Source of the DNA: Daucus carota subsp. sativus
Taxonomy: Eukaryota; Streptophyta; Magnoliopsida; Apiales; Apiaceae
Length of the DNA stretch: 64,000 nt
Direction of reading: 5' to 3'
NCBI RefSeq assembly: GCF_001625215.2
Contig: NC_030387.2
Coordinates: 38,215,606-38,279,605 of the forward strand
The notes under the pieces are model-generated. The model was not told the origin of the DNA, did no database searches, and saw only the letters and a program-made list of their open reading frames with translations. The first letter of the stretch is position 1, and each line of letters opens with the position of its first letter. Shown here piece by piece: positions 1 through 11,735 of this stretch. The position numbers and the translations under genes are program-made.

Positions 1-362
1 GTAGCTTTACCATTGAAGATATCAATAATTCCGGAACAGAATAAAGCAAAACCAAAATCAACATCAATTGTAAGAATACAATGATAGACATCAACAACGG
101 CATATAGCTCAACGCACGGATAACTGACCACAATTTCGACCTGTTCTGGGTGTCTGTCATACTCCACAAAAACAAAGCTACTAACCATATATCCTCTCAT
201 CCACGTAAACAAAACAAAGCTACTCGCTATATATCCGCTATTTAAGTAACAATGCATATACAGTAAAAATTCAACCAGAATGTAACAAGCACACCATCAA
301 ATAACAAAACAAAAAAAATGACAGGATCAATTAAGCCTTAATAGAAACAAGTTGGCAATGAC

Positions 363-491
363 CTGTAGTGGCATAAGGTCTTCGATGCATTCATCTGACT
401 GGAACAAACCCGCGACTTTTTTCCGATACTCGAGCTCCCTCTGAATTGCAAGCTCCACATTCATACAATTCTGCTGCCCTACTTCAGCCAT
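363..491 (-). CDS. Possible first coding exon of an unidentified gene, cut by the window edge
   Basis: An ATG at 491 (minus strand) opens 43 codons beginning MAEVGQQNCMNVELAIQREL and ending at a CAG|GT splice donor at 363/362. The stretch is richer in G+C than its surroundings, as exons are here. The peptide is charged and probably helical; I do not recognise the family. Further along the same strand, about 1-178 is open in one frame and follows an AG, so it could be a later exon, but an open run of that length can arise by chance and I see no motif in it. The rest of the gene would lie left of the window. Confidence 0.3.
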
Positions 492-2245
492 TCCTACACA
501 TTATAAGCATGCACCAACTAATCATCACTCTTGCAAACACATTCACATAAAATTACAGCATAACCCTAAAATTCGCAAAATAGCCCTAAATCAGTTTACC
601 CCTTTTCTTATTTTCGCAAAATCACTCAGCCCTTGTCAAGCATAAGAACACACCAACACCCAAAACACTTTCAAGCTAGCCAAAGCACATGCCCACTGAA
701 TTCTAAAATTCAATAATTTCTTCTTCTTTTTTCGAATCCTAACTTTTAGTTAAGAAATAATCATTTTAAGCCCCCAATTAAAAGATTAGCTTATATGGAA
801 CAACTTTGCTTTAAAATTGAACAGTATTGCAATGTTTGTAAACCACCCATCAGGCAAAGCTACAATCTTTATACACATAAAGATAAAAACAAGAAATTTT
901 AAGAAGTTACTAATTTATTACTGAAATAAACATGACCAAATTCAAGAAGATATAAAGGCATTAACATAAAATCTTGCATAGATTTATAAGCAAATTTAAA
1001 GATCTTACTGTTGATCCAGGCTTGAGTTTTCTTCAGCAAAATGGGTTTTGTTTTGCTGTGAAAAGATTTAATGAAGAGAAGAAGCAACTAGAAGGTGGTG
1101 ATTGTCAAATGACAATTAGGACACGCGAGATTGTGCCACGTATGTGTACACAAACTACGAGGAAGGTCATTTCGGTCAATGAAATTTGTCATGCTAATAT
1201 TTTGGCATGGTTCTTTTACTTTTCTACGGCAGGCAGAAATATTTGTCTCCTCCAGTATTTTTATTTTTATCGAGTGTAATAAATAGTTTTTAAAAAAATA
1301 TCGGATGTAAATTATCAGTTTTTTATATATTAGATATCTGAAGGATAAGTGGGCACGAGGAAGGGGCATCAAAATAAATTTTATTTTTCATATTTTCATT
1401 TTGTTTAAATAATTAAATACAAAATATTGAATATAAAATTAAATTATTGATGCAAAATATATAATGTAATAATAAACTTTTAATATATTATTATTAATTC
1501 TAGTTTAAAACTTAAATACTTTTTAAATTGAATATATAATTTCAGTGCCTAAAAAAGCACATGGTTTCTGATATACCAGAAGCAGAGAAGCCATTTGACC
1601 CGTTTGTGTAAAGAAGCAGAAGCATTTTTAAGAAGCTGGGAACCCTCACAGCTTCTGCTTCTTTTCCAAACACTTTATTCACTTATTTACTTATTTACTT
1701 TATTTACTTATTTACTTTTTAAGAAGCTGGGAACCTCACAGCTTCTGACTTTATTCACTTATTTACTTCTCACTTCTGCTCAACTTCTTTAGTTTAAGCA
1801 ATAAATCACTTCTTTTAAGTTTGCTCAAACCGCCCATAATATCTATCGATTCCTTCTTCAAGACTCCAACTGCATATCGCTCAGCCAACCCATAGACAAT
1901 TGATTTAATATATCAGTCTCGTGCGATGAATTTAATATTTGCATGAACTGTGCGTTTAGCTCAGTTGTTTTTACTGATAAAATTCATATATCAGCACTTG
2001 GGCATATCAATATCAAGATTCAACACTCATTTGGTAAGACATTGGATAATCTTCTGCAAAACCAATCAACTAAACTGAATTTATTACAAGAACAGGCAAT
2101 GTATTTGTAGTATACAGGGCTTACTAGTTACAATGAGGTACAACAAGACCAACTAGCTACACAGACGTTTCTTGGTTCAATGATATCTCTTTACTGGTAC
2201 GTGAGTGTGTTTAATTGTCAAAAAAATAGCCTAGTCGTCTGCTAG
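492..2245. other. Intergenic, AT-rich, no supported gene
   Basis: Short open frames (for example 974-1279 and 1088-1372) lack splice context, homology I can recognise, or coding composition. The only structured part is the small inverted-repeat element listed separately at about 1600-1834. The 3' end of the receptor kinase transcript presumably covers the last few hundred bases. Confidence 0.6.
1600..1834. mobile_element. Small inverted-repeat element (GTTTG-end family, copy 1)
   Basis: The left end reads CCGTTTGTGTAAAGAAG and the right end, on the other strand, GGCGGTTTGAGCAAACTTA. The right end (TTTAAGCAATAAATCACTTC) closely matches the right end of the element at 31065-31649. Inside, a hairpin-forming motif (AGAAGCTGGGAA then CTCACAGCTTCT) occurs twice, at about 1631 and 1720. 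No target-site duplication is clear, so the superfamily is uncertain; hAT-like is a guess. Confidence 0.4.
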
Positions 2246-5200
2246 CTATACATCAAATTCCTTCCGACTAGGAGACGAAATCTTAACCAACATAGCAAGC
2301 ACTTCCTTCATGTTAGGCCTAGCCTGTGGCATCTCTGCAGCACATCTAATGCCAACTCTCAGCAGCTCACACAGCTCCTCTGCCCCCTCTCCACGTCGCG
2401 ATGAAACCAATAGTCCCACTGGAACCAATGTCCTACCTTGGCGTCCATTTCCCATGACCCTCCTAGCCCACTCCACCAAACACTCTTCTCCACCATCCAC
2501 TGCTCGCCTCCCCGTGGCCAGCTCCATCACCAGCACTCCGTAGCTATAGACATCGCCTTTCGTGGTGGCCTGCCAGGTCTGTCCATACTCAGGGGCAACA
2601 TAACCTACTGTGCCTGCCACCATTGTGCTCACATGGCTCCCTCCAGCATCCACAACTCTAGCTAGGCCAAAATCCGTGACACGAGCCTTCCCGTCCTTGT
2701 CAAGAAGCACATTGCTGGCCTTGACATCGCGGTGAACAATTAAAGGGAAGCACTCATGGTGCAAGAAGACTAGAGCACGTGCCACATCAAGGGCTATGTC
2801 AATTCTTCGCCTCCATGTCAGACGTGTTCGGTCTGAAATTAGTTCTTCCAGGCTGCCTCCTACCATGTACTCATAAACCAGCAATTTTTCGGAGCCATCA
2901 AGGCACCAACCATAGAGTGTTACAAGGTTTGGATGAGGCCAGCCAAAGCCATTTCCTGTTAAGACCTCCATTTCTGCTCTAAACTCTCTTTCTCCCTCGG
3001 GACCTTCTCTCTGTTGTTTCTTCACTGCTACTTCTCTTCCATCTGGCAAAACTCCTCTATACACTGTTCCAAAACCTCCCCTTCCAATAATCCTGTCATC
3101 CGAAAAATACTCTGTAGCTACAAAGATGTCCTTATGAGTAAATTCCGTCTTGTCCAATCGTACAATTGTGACTTTATCTGATAACCAGGGTGAAGATCCA
3201 CCGGAAATTGAACCAGTGTCATGCCTTTCCTTTACTTCCAGTAGATAACTCGGCAAATTGTCTGACCTTCTGCCAACAATGCAGACTAGGACACTCATTA
3301 GTCCACATACCAAGAATGCAAGTGTTATAGCTATAAAAACTACCAGTGCAAACTTGACATTCTTTCTTGGCTGTGCACTGATATCCGGAGACTCTTTCGT
3401 GTTATTGCTTATGTAAGGGGGAAGGCGTAACAACGGGTTGCCAAGGAAGGATGATTTCTCAAATGTTGCCAATTGCCCTGTACCAGGAACCAACCCTGTA
3501 ATGTATGGATTGTAGGATACATTAAAACTGGAAAGATCATTCAAGTTGTTCAAGCTAGCAGGGAATGTCCCGGAGAAATTGTTGTATGACAGATCAAGGT
3601 TTCGGAGGCAAGTCATAGTCCCCAATGCCACTGGAATCTCCCCAGAAAACTTGTTTTGCGAGACATTAAACACTACTAGTGGTATTTGTGCAAGATCTTC
3701 AGGAAGTGTGCCATCGAAATTATTAATCCCCAAATGCAACATACTTAATTTCTGCATCTTCCCAATTTCAGTAGGGATTCTACCAGATAATGAATTGTTA
3801 TGTAGCAGAACATACCCGGTTATTATATTTGTTCGGACTTTTGAACCAGGAGCACAGACTGGGAATATGCCATAGCCTTTGAGCAGCATGTCCCATAGGC
3901 TTCTACATTTTTTCACAGTAAGGAGTGTAAACACAAAGCTGAAAGGAGGGTAATCTGCAGGTATCCATCTTGTCAGAACTGAACATTCTCCGGAACCAGC
4001 AGTGATACGATCATCAATGCGGTTTACAAGAAAAGTTGGTGTGGCATTCTTGGCCATGTCTGCCAATTCAGGTGGTATTTTCCCAGAAATTTGATTGTTT
4101 GCAAAGTTCAACCAGAGTAAGCTACTACAGTTGCCCAATTCTGGTGGAATTTCACCAGTCAATTGATTATCTGCAAGCATCAACCACAATAGGGAGTTTA
4201 ACTTTCCCAAAGTTGGGGGAATGGAACCACTAAGCATATTGTAGGAGAGATCAAGGATTTGGAGTTGCGGAAAATTCCCATACTCCAGTGGAATATTTCC
4301 ACTGAACTGATTGAAAGCGAGAAACAAGTGCTTCAAGCCTAGCATCTCGGTGAATGCAATAGGTAAATGACCAGAAAGGTTATTATAACTGAGGTCTAGC
4401 CGGGCAATGTTTGTTAGATTGAGAATACCAGAAGAAAACAATCCACCGGTATATGAATTCCCACTCAAAAGAAGATATTTCACTTGCGTCATGCGCCCAA
4501 GCACTTCTTGTATATCACCTCCAAAACTGTTCCCACTCAACTCCAGTAAGACCAGGTTCTTTAGGCCAACTAAAGACTCTGGTATAATATTGAAAAACTT
4601 ATTGTTGCCCAATAAAAGTGCCTCGAGACTCGTTAGTGACCCAAGCTCTGCTGGGATCAGGCCTGTGAAACTATTTCCCCACAAATTTAGCACTGCCAAA
4701 TTCTTACAGTATGAAATCTCCTTGGGAAATTCTCCATATAACATATTCTCAGACAAGTCTAGAGCTTCCAAACTGCAATTCACTGAGAAAACCGACGGTG
4801 AAATTGTACCACTAATGCTGTTATTGGATATTTCAAGCTCTTTTAGCCTTTCAAAGCCAAGATTAATATTTCCAGTCAAAAAATTGGAGCTTAAATCAAC
4901 GTACTCTAAATTCCAACATTCGTCAAAGGAATTTCCAATTTCACCAGTCAAATTATTTAGAGATATATTTGCAACCACCAAGCTATTGCAAATTGTTGGG
5001 AAAGTTAACTTAATATCTCCTGAAAATCTATTGACAGCGAGATCAAGAATTTCCAAATTGTTGAGTCCGGTGAGATTGAGCTCACCTTGAATGAGGTTGT
5101 GCGATAGATTCAGAAACTTGAGGTTCTGACACTGGCCCAAATCAGAAGGAACTGAGCCTTCTATCGTATTCACAGAAAAGTCTAGATAATTGAGTTCAGA

Positions 5201-5713
5201 CAAGGCTGAAAAGTTTCCAAATAAGTTGCCGGCAATGTTATTGTTGGAGAGGTTGATTCCAGTCACTCGACCGTTGTTACATGAGATTCCATACCAGCCA
5301 CAAGGTGAAGAATCAAGTGGATTCCATGTGGTGTATAATCCTCGGTTAAAATGATTTTTCTCTTCAAGAAATGACCTCAAATGTAGCAGAACTTCTTTAT
5401 CAGTGTCCACCGAATCTCCATATTTACCTGAGATATTAACAAGGTTATTACCAAGTACATCTAAAGAAAATTACTAGTTAAGTTAAATTCATCAATAAAC
5501 CTAAAAGAAAATTTCTAGCATACCCTCTGGAAACACATCAAAATTGACATGGAAGTAGATCAGTTGGAACAGAGTACATCGATCATACAAATATATTAGA
5601 CAATTAAAAGCTGAAAAGTAGGAATTATAGAAGTACTATGTACCTGCTAATAAGATCAAGAAGATAACCAAATGAGTGACACTTAGTTGAGCAATTCTTT
5701 TTTCTTCTGACAT
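2246..5713 (-). CDS. NILR1: LRR receptor-like serine/threonine kinase, NILR1 (At1g74360) type
   Basis: Two exons on the minus strand: 5644..5713 and 2246..5427, joined in phase, 1083 residues. Exon 1 encodes only the signal peptide (MSEEKRIAQL then a hydrophobic stretch). Next come a Cys-containing N-terminal cap (about 40-70), some twenty plant-type LRRs with an island domain between LRR blocks (Cys-rich, around SGECSVLTRWIPADYPP), one membrane span (near 690-715, ALVVFIAITLAFLVCG) and a kinase domain (about 765-1075). The kinase looks active and of the RD class: GRGGFG loop, AVKK lysine, HRDVKASN catalytic loop, DFGLA, GYVAPEY. Order, island and length match the Arabidopsis receptor At1g74360, described as NILR1, needed for sensing nematode signals. 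Ligand perception at the plasma membrane is inferred from the family. The stop TAG is at 2246-2248. The gene is intact. Confidence 0.93.
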
Positions 5714-7274
5714 AATGAGTATATAACCAGATGTTTCTCTCCTCTCTTCGTTTTTTCCCTCACAAACTCAAATTAATTTGAAGTAATTCTGTACAATCTC
5801 GGTTAAGAAAAATGGAAGAACCCGAAATTCAAGCAAAGATAGATGCCTTTAATATATAATTGCCAGTTGGTTTTTAGAAGAATGATATATTGAATGTCAC
5901 AAGGCCTGCAGATGGACCAAACCAAAACTTGAATAAACAAACTGCACGTACGCAATTAGTTTAATTTGACTAAACTTATTAATAATGATTAGAGCATTTG
6001 TTTGATTGCATGCACAGCATTAACAAAAGTGTTTAAAACTAATGGTGACATAGGTTGTGTGTAGCATTATACTTGTCATTTACACAGACAGTAACAGCTT
6101 TTTGGACCTGATCAAGAAGCTCAGCTAACGACTATGGAGAAAGAATCGACAAAGGCCGCCCCAGTTGACCACCATGTACACTGCAGTTTATTCACACGTT
6201 TGCATTCGTACTGATTTTATAATTTTCATATTCTTTTGTCTGAATTATTTCAAGAAATTAGTCCATTTAAGATTTACAATGTCTGCAATACGATTAAATA
6301 ACTTCTTTATCTTAGTACTTATGTTCAAGCATCTTTGAATTCACATTCAGCACCAACCCTACTCAAGCTGATCTACAGTTGACACTTATTTTGTTGTTTG
6401 TGTCGTTTTTTATATTCTTGCCTTGATTACTTATATTACAATCTGAGAATTTCATAATTCAGAAAATTTTATGTTCTATCTGGTTTGTGAAGATTATTTA
6501 TTTTTACAATTGAACATTCTAATTTCAAATACAGGATTTAAAGTTTGTTTGAGTTTAAACTTAGTAGGATTTAGGATTCATCAGTGTCTGGGAACTTATT
6601 ATTCTTTTATGTCTTTTCAAATCTAATTCGTTGATTTTGTATCTGTGTTTTCTTGTTTTTTCCAGCCTTAACTGAGATGCTTATCTCTCAATACAACATG
6701 CAGCAATTAGATATGCATACATTTCCCTTCAACATGGCTTGGCTTAGTTAAAAGTCACACATGATTTTGCAGCAGACGGTTTATGAAGCACCAGAAACAT
6801 TATAAGAGAAAAGATGAGAAAGAACACTGCTGATTTGCGCAGTGTGGTTTAAGCAAACAATTTATAATCGCGTAAAATACAGAAATAAAATACATTTGCA
6901 TATGAAAGACCAACCTATGTCTTCCTTCATTGTGTTAAATTCTTTCATATGAAAGACCAACCTATGATTTGGTGGTCTTTCTGGCTCGAGTGTTGGAAAC
7001 CTACAGTTACTGAAATATTTCGTAGTAGCCACACTGAGGATATGCTGGGGACACATGCAGGCAGGCTGAGACTAGAACAACAATTGTCGATGTTAACTAT
7101 GAAAACAATTAAAGTTCTTGCTACCATTGACACTTCTTTTATGATTTTGAGGAACATAGAAACGATGGTAAATTCTAAGACCCTTAAAACTACAAGCTTA
7201 TCAAATACTACTTGATTAAGGTTTCCCTGTTTTTCATTCTCAGTACAAGTACATTATCTAAACCCCTTTCTGGT
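5714..7274. other. Intergenic; receptor kinase promoter region
   Basis: Upstream of the receptor kinase start a minus-strand TATA-like TATATATTAA lies at about 5848-5857, some 140 bases before the ATG, a plausible core promoter. Nothing else resembles a gene. A 21-base direct repeat is listed separately. Confidence 0.4.
6899..6966. repeat. 21-bp direct repeat, two copies 47 bases apart
   Basis: CATATGAAAGACCAACCTAT plus G occurs identically at 6899-6919 and 6946-6966. The intervening bases also carry the near-complement TTTCATATG, so the pair may mark a local duplication or the footprint of an excised element. Confidence 0.7.
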
Positions 7275-9917
7275 CTAGAATTTCATATTAAGAATCTTAC
7301 CTAGTGCCGGATGTGTTTTAGGAGGCCTACCAAGATCTTGTTTGTAATTGTATGTTGGGGTGATCGACGCCTCCTTAAATGCTTGGTGAGCAATCTTTCT
7401 CCTTTCCTTCTGCTCCCTCAACCTTCTAACACTTTCCTCAAGTGCTGCTTTACCTTTCTCAGCAGCCTCAGCTCTAAATGCAGCCTGTTCTGCTCGTGTC
7501 CTGAACTCTGAGATTCTTGCTGTTGTGATCTCCAGCTCTTTCTTTAATGACTCCAACTCATACCTATTATCAGTCATTGTCTCTCGGGCTTTATCCTCCT
7601 TGCTAGCGTTTTCAACCAAAGCCTTGTATTCTTCAACTGGAATTATAATATTATTATCAGTCACGCCTGTGTCAGCCCTTTTATCTGCTTCTTCTCTTAA
7701 TCTTTTGATTTCTTCATATGCTTCTTCCGCTTCTGATTCTAGCCGTTGAATGTTGAGCCGGATTGTTAGGTTCTCAAGCTTGGCTTTTTCTTCAGCGGCC
7801 TCAGAAGCTGCTGACTTTGATATTCCTTTATCTAGCTCAGACTTTAGTAATGCAATCTCCACCTGTGCTTCAGTTTCTTTGCCACTTATTACATCCAACT
7901 CATTTTTAGTACTTTTAAGCTTGCAAGTTAACGTCTCAACGTCTTTGGTGAGGCGCTCTACATCTTCATTTGCAATTTCATCATCCTTGTCTGCAATTTC
8001 CACGTCTTTGTAGACGTGTTCTGTGTATTTGTTTACAGTTTCAGCATCTTGGTCGGGTCGTTCTCTATTATTATTTGCAGTTTCAACAATTTTGTAGAGG
8101 CGTTCCATCTCTTTGTTTGCAATTTCAACATCTTTATTGAGGCGTTCCATCTCTTTGTTTGCAATTTCAACATCTTTGTTGAGGCGTTCTATGTCTTTGT
8201 TTGCGTTTTCAGCATCTTTGTTGAGACGTTCTCTGTCGTCGTTTGCTATTTCAACCTCTTTGTGCAGGCGTTCCACATCTTTCTTTGCATTCTCAACAAC
8301 TTTGTTAAGTTGTTCTCTTTCTTTGTTTGCAATTTCAACATCTTTGATAAGTCGTTCTCTTTCTCTGTTTGCAGTTTCAACGTCTCTGATGAGGTGTTCT
8401 GTGCCTTTGTTTGCATTTTCAACCTCTCTTTTAAGGCGTTCTCTGTCTTCGTTTGCAATTTCAACATCTCTGTGGAGGTGTTCCGCGTCTTTCTTTGCAA
8501 TTTCAACAACCTTTTTGAGACGTTCCCTGTCCTCATTTGCAATTTCAACATCTGTGATAAGTCGTTTTCTTTCTCTGTTTGCAGTTTCAACGTCTCTGAT
8601 GAGGAGTTCTGTGCCTTTGTTTGCATTTTCAACCTCTCTTTTAAGGCGTTCTCTGTCTTCGTTTGCAATTTCAACATCTTTCTTTGCACTTTCATAGTCG
8701 AGCCTTATCTGAGTCAGCTCCGGTTCCAGAAATTTAATATGAACGCCTTTATCTGAATTTTCTGTTACCAGCAGCTCCATATCAGCTATGAGTTGGTTAA
8801 TGTCGTTAACAGCCTCAGAAGTAGCTTTCTGAGCTGACTTGTATAGGTCATTAGCCTTCTGAAGTTCCATCTTGAGTGAATCTATTAGTAAAGTCTTTTT
8901 CACGAGCTCTTTCTCCAGAGCTTGCCTTGGTCCTGCCCTTTCTCCGTTTGCTTCTTTCCCTAACTTCGCGTATGACAGTATTTCAGCTTGCTTCTCAGCT
9001 AGAACTGCAGTATGTTCTTTTTCCGCCTCCATAGCCGCTTGCTGCATACAAAGAATAGTCTCATTGATCACTGACACATGCCCCCGGAGCTCTTCTGTCA
9101 TCTGCTTCTCTATGTTTAAAGCGGTTTCCATCAATTCCACTTGTTTCAGTGCCTCAAGGCCTTCATCTTTGGCTTCTATAACTTTTGCCTCGCCTTTATG
9201 TAACTCCTCTTGTGCCGATTTCAACTGTCTTGTAACACTGTAATATTCCTCACGGAACTTCAGAGTTTCTGACAATTGTTCATCCATTTCCTTTATCCTG
9301 GATTCGAGTTCATCTATTTTTGCTTTAGTTTCCCTACATTCATTCGAATAAATATCTCTCTCAAACTCAGTCTTATCCAACATCATCGAAAGTTCCTGAA
9401 TTTCTCCCGTCTTAAAGTCCTGCAGAGTGCAGATTGAAAATAGAACAACAAACAATGCATCAAAACATAATTTAACAGAAAGCCGAAACCCTGGCTAGCA
9501 GATACAGCTTTACAAGTTTACCTGCATAGAATATGGCCTACTGTGAATTAACACCGTATATTATTTTAACTGATAATTAAACAGACTCACGCACCCGCAT
9601 TTTCTTTGACAAGGTTAGAACTCTCAAAATCCTGTAAAAAAATTATGCTAAAAAATGAATGCATGGATGTAAGAGAAAAGGCCTGGATATCACAATTTGG
9701 AGTTGAAATGTCCCAAAACATGACCCCACATACCACATCAAAACACTACATCATGTAGTGTTATGGTTTATAAGCGTTTTACGTGATATTTGAGGTATTA
9801 TTGCTTGAGACTGTGATAAAAGGAGCCAACACCTTGGTTGTAAGCTGTGTTGATGCATACCTTGTAGGAAGAACTTTTCTGATCAGTCAAGTAAACAGAA
9901 GCTCGTAGCGATTCCAT
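7275..9917 (-). CDS. Long coiled-coil protein, WEB/myosin-heavy-chain-like, with tandem 14-residue repeats
   Basis: The main exon, 7275..9419, follows a clean acceptor (CTGCAG|GAC) and codes for 714 residues, almost all charged coiled coil rich in Glu, Lys, Asp and Asn. Residues encoded by about 7930-8697 are tandem 14-residue units of the form DVEIANEDRERLKR. After that come a second coiled coil (AAEKGKAALEESVRRLREQ) and a short basic tail ending LGKILNMKF. That tail and the arrangement resemble plant WEB-family or myosin-heavy-chain-related proteins; some members act in chloroplast movement, but function here is only inferred. The best first exon is 9861..9917 (MESLRASVYLTDQKSSSYK), which joins in phase 0 for a 733-residue protein. 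A 37-base alternative exon (9595..9631) would instead supply an in-frame ATG CGG. An ATG at 10066-10064 opens a further short frame (MSRISSETL...) that does not join in phase and may be leader sequence. Confidence 0.72.
7930..8697 (-). repeat. Coding minisatellite, 42-bp unit (14 residues)
   Basis: About seventeen recognisable copies of a 42-base unit encode DVEIANxxRERLxK variants, so each unit is exactly two heptads. A higher-order duplication of about five units (210 bases) is visible: the blocks near 8245-8455 and 8455-8680 share the same succession of EVENANKGTE, DVETANRER and DVEIANEDRE units. Towards 7930 the copies decay. Because the unit is a multiple of three without stops in other frames, long spurious open frames appear on both strands. 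Confidence 0.9.
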
Positions 9918-10317
9918 GGATAATGTATCAGTTTAATTCTCCTAGTCTTGCTCGTGAAAAAAGCATAAGCATGAGGCTACAAAATATATACCTACAAGAA
10001 GGCCTGCTGAGCAGAAGAGTAGTGCAGGGGCGGAGCAGATAAGAGTTTCGGATGATATTCTCGACATGGCTTTGTAGAGATCGTCCCGAAACGGTTATTG
10101 TGAGTTGTAAATTGTTTTTAGCCGGTGTCTTTAAGCGAAGGTTTGTGCTTTATTAGTGATGGTTGATGAGTGAAGACGGCTGGGAGACAAATAACATGGG
10201 AGTGTCATGAGGTGAAAGAATAAACAAGAGGCTGCAACTTTTGCAGCTTGTCTTTAACAGGATCATCTGCGAGCAACAGGAGTGCATGTTTGAGAAATTA
10301 GTTCTTATCCGTACTTA

Positions 10318-10770
10318 GGGGCCGTTTGATTCGCCTCGCTAAACGGAATGGAATGATCTTAGCTGTTTGGTTTTTTTACGAAATCTCAACGGTTTGATTT
10401 TGATCGGAAACGAAATGAAGACTTGTATCAACAGCTAATTTGAAAATACAGATTTTCCTTAAAAAAAATAAAAAAATACAGATTTTATTTGAAATCAAGG
10501 ATTTCAAATCTAAATTCTTACTTTTATAAAAAAGAAAATTTCAAATCCAGAGATACAAATAGTACCCAATCTATGATTTATCATTCATGGACGTTGATAA
10601 GATCCATTCATTTAACAGATTATTTAACGGTTTGATTTTGATGGGAACGAAATGAAGACTTGTATCAACCGTTTATACAAATTTTATTTGAAATCAAGGA
10701 TTTCAGATCCAAGATTTCAATTCCAAGTTCTTACTTTTATAAAAATGAAAATTTCAAATCCAGAGATTTT
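10318..10770. repeat. Degenerate repeat with internal tandem duplication
   Basis: The block starts with GGGGCCGTTTGATTCGCC, a type of end common in plant non-autonomous transposons. Two copies of a segment starting AACGGTTTGATTTTGAT lie at about 10388-10559 and 10626-10768, both running through ACTTGTATCAAC, GAAATCAAGGATTTCA and TTTCAAATCCAGAGAT. I could not define a matching right end, so it is a repeat of unknown class. Confidence 0.5.
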
Positions 10771-11342
10771 TAAGTGAACATATTTTTATAAACATTATTA
10801 TTTGTCATGAATTTTTTCTTGTGGACAGATTATTGGACAAAACATCTTGAAAATAAATTTCTATCTCGAGAATATATTTTGTGAGAAAAAATTTTCGAAA
10901 AAAATTTCTTGATGGAAAAATTCTCAAATTTTATCAATAAAAATATTCTAACATTGAAGATCTCACGTCTGTCAAGAATATATGTGATTCTAACAAGATT
11001 TTAGTTGACATCGGGTATAACAAGCTGATATGTATAATTATTTTCGTCAGATTCTTGATATTATATCAATAAAATGTATACATAATAGTAATATTTTTGT
11101 ATGTTTATATAATTACTATGACTTTGGAAAATGTCAAGACTTGACTTAATGAGTTGGTGTAGTATTATAAAATCGGATTTTATCGAGATATCACAATCAA
11201 ATAATTTGTCATGACTGAAATATGCATGTAAATGTGTTTCATTCGAACGAGTTCGGGCCATCGACAATAACTACAATCTCATAAAAATATTACCATCGTT
11301 AAAATATTTCACATTTTTAGAATGACAATGCTAAATAAAATA

Positions 11343-11735
11343 GAGTAAATGAATAAATGTTGACTGCTGTTTTTCAAATTTTACAAGATGTTGACTGAAC
11401 TTTAAAAATTAAGTGGCTGGATTTTACTTCCGTCTTTTAATAAGGTGGCTGCGGTGGATCTCTGTTAATTTTCCTCCGTTAATTCTAAAAAATAAAAGAG
11501 TAAATGACAAAGTGGTGGCTATAGTTTTTCAATTTCTACAAAATGTTGGTTGAATTTCCACCACTTTGTCATTTATTCTTTAACGTTTTGGAGTTAACGG
11601 AAGAAAATTAACGAAGATCCACGGTAGCCACCTTATTAAAGACGGAAGTAAACTCCAACCACTATGCAGTTTTTAAATTCCAGCCAACTTTTCGTAAAAT
11701 TTAGAAAACTTTAACCACCACTTCATTGTTTACTC
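11343..11735. mobile_element. Foldback MITE, Mutator-type, 9-bp target duplication
   Basis: The whole 393-base element is a long imperfect palindrome: the left arm (GAGTAAATG..., ACTTCCGTCTTTTAATAAGG) is repeated in reverse complement in the right arm. It is flanked by AATAAAATA at 11334-11342 and again at 11736-11744, a perfect 9-base duplication typical of Mutator-like elements. At its centre is a second, nested palindrome (AGTAAATGACAAAGTGGTGG and its complement), which resembles another pair of ends of the same family. There is no coding capacity. Confidence 0.85.

Noticed and set aside
974..1372. Overlapping frames on both strands at 974-1279 and 1088-1372
   Set aside because: Their composition is like the AT-rich surroundings, and there are no splice partners or recognisable motifs.
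2310..5090. Plus-strand open frames opposite the receptor kinase (2310-2543, 3546-3875, 4407-5090 and others)
   Set aside because: They are antisense shadows of a conserved LRR-kinase exon, with no recognisable domain.
8016..8756. Long plus-strand open frames (8016-8756 and 8113-8697) and a second minus-strand frame (8246-8695) over the coiled-coil repeat
   Set aside because: They are by-products of a 42-base repeat without stops in several frames. The translations are low-complexity (Phe/Ser or Lys/Gln) repeats, while the chosen frame gives heptads and continues far beyond the repeat.
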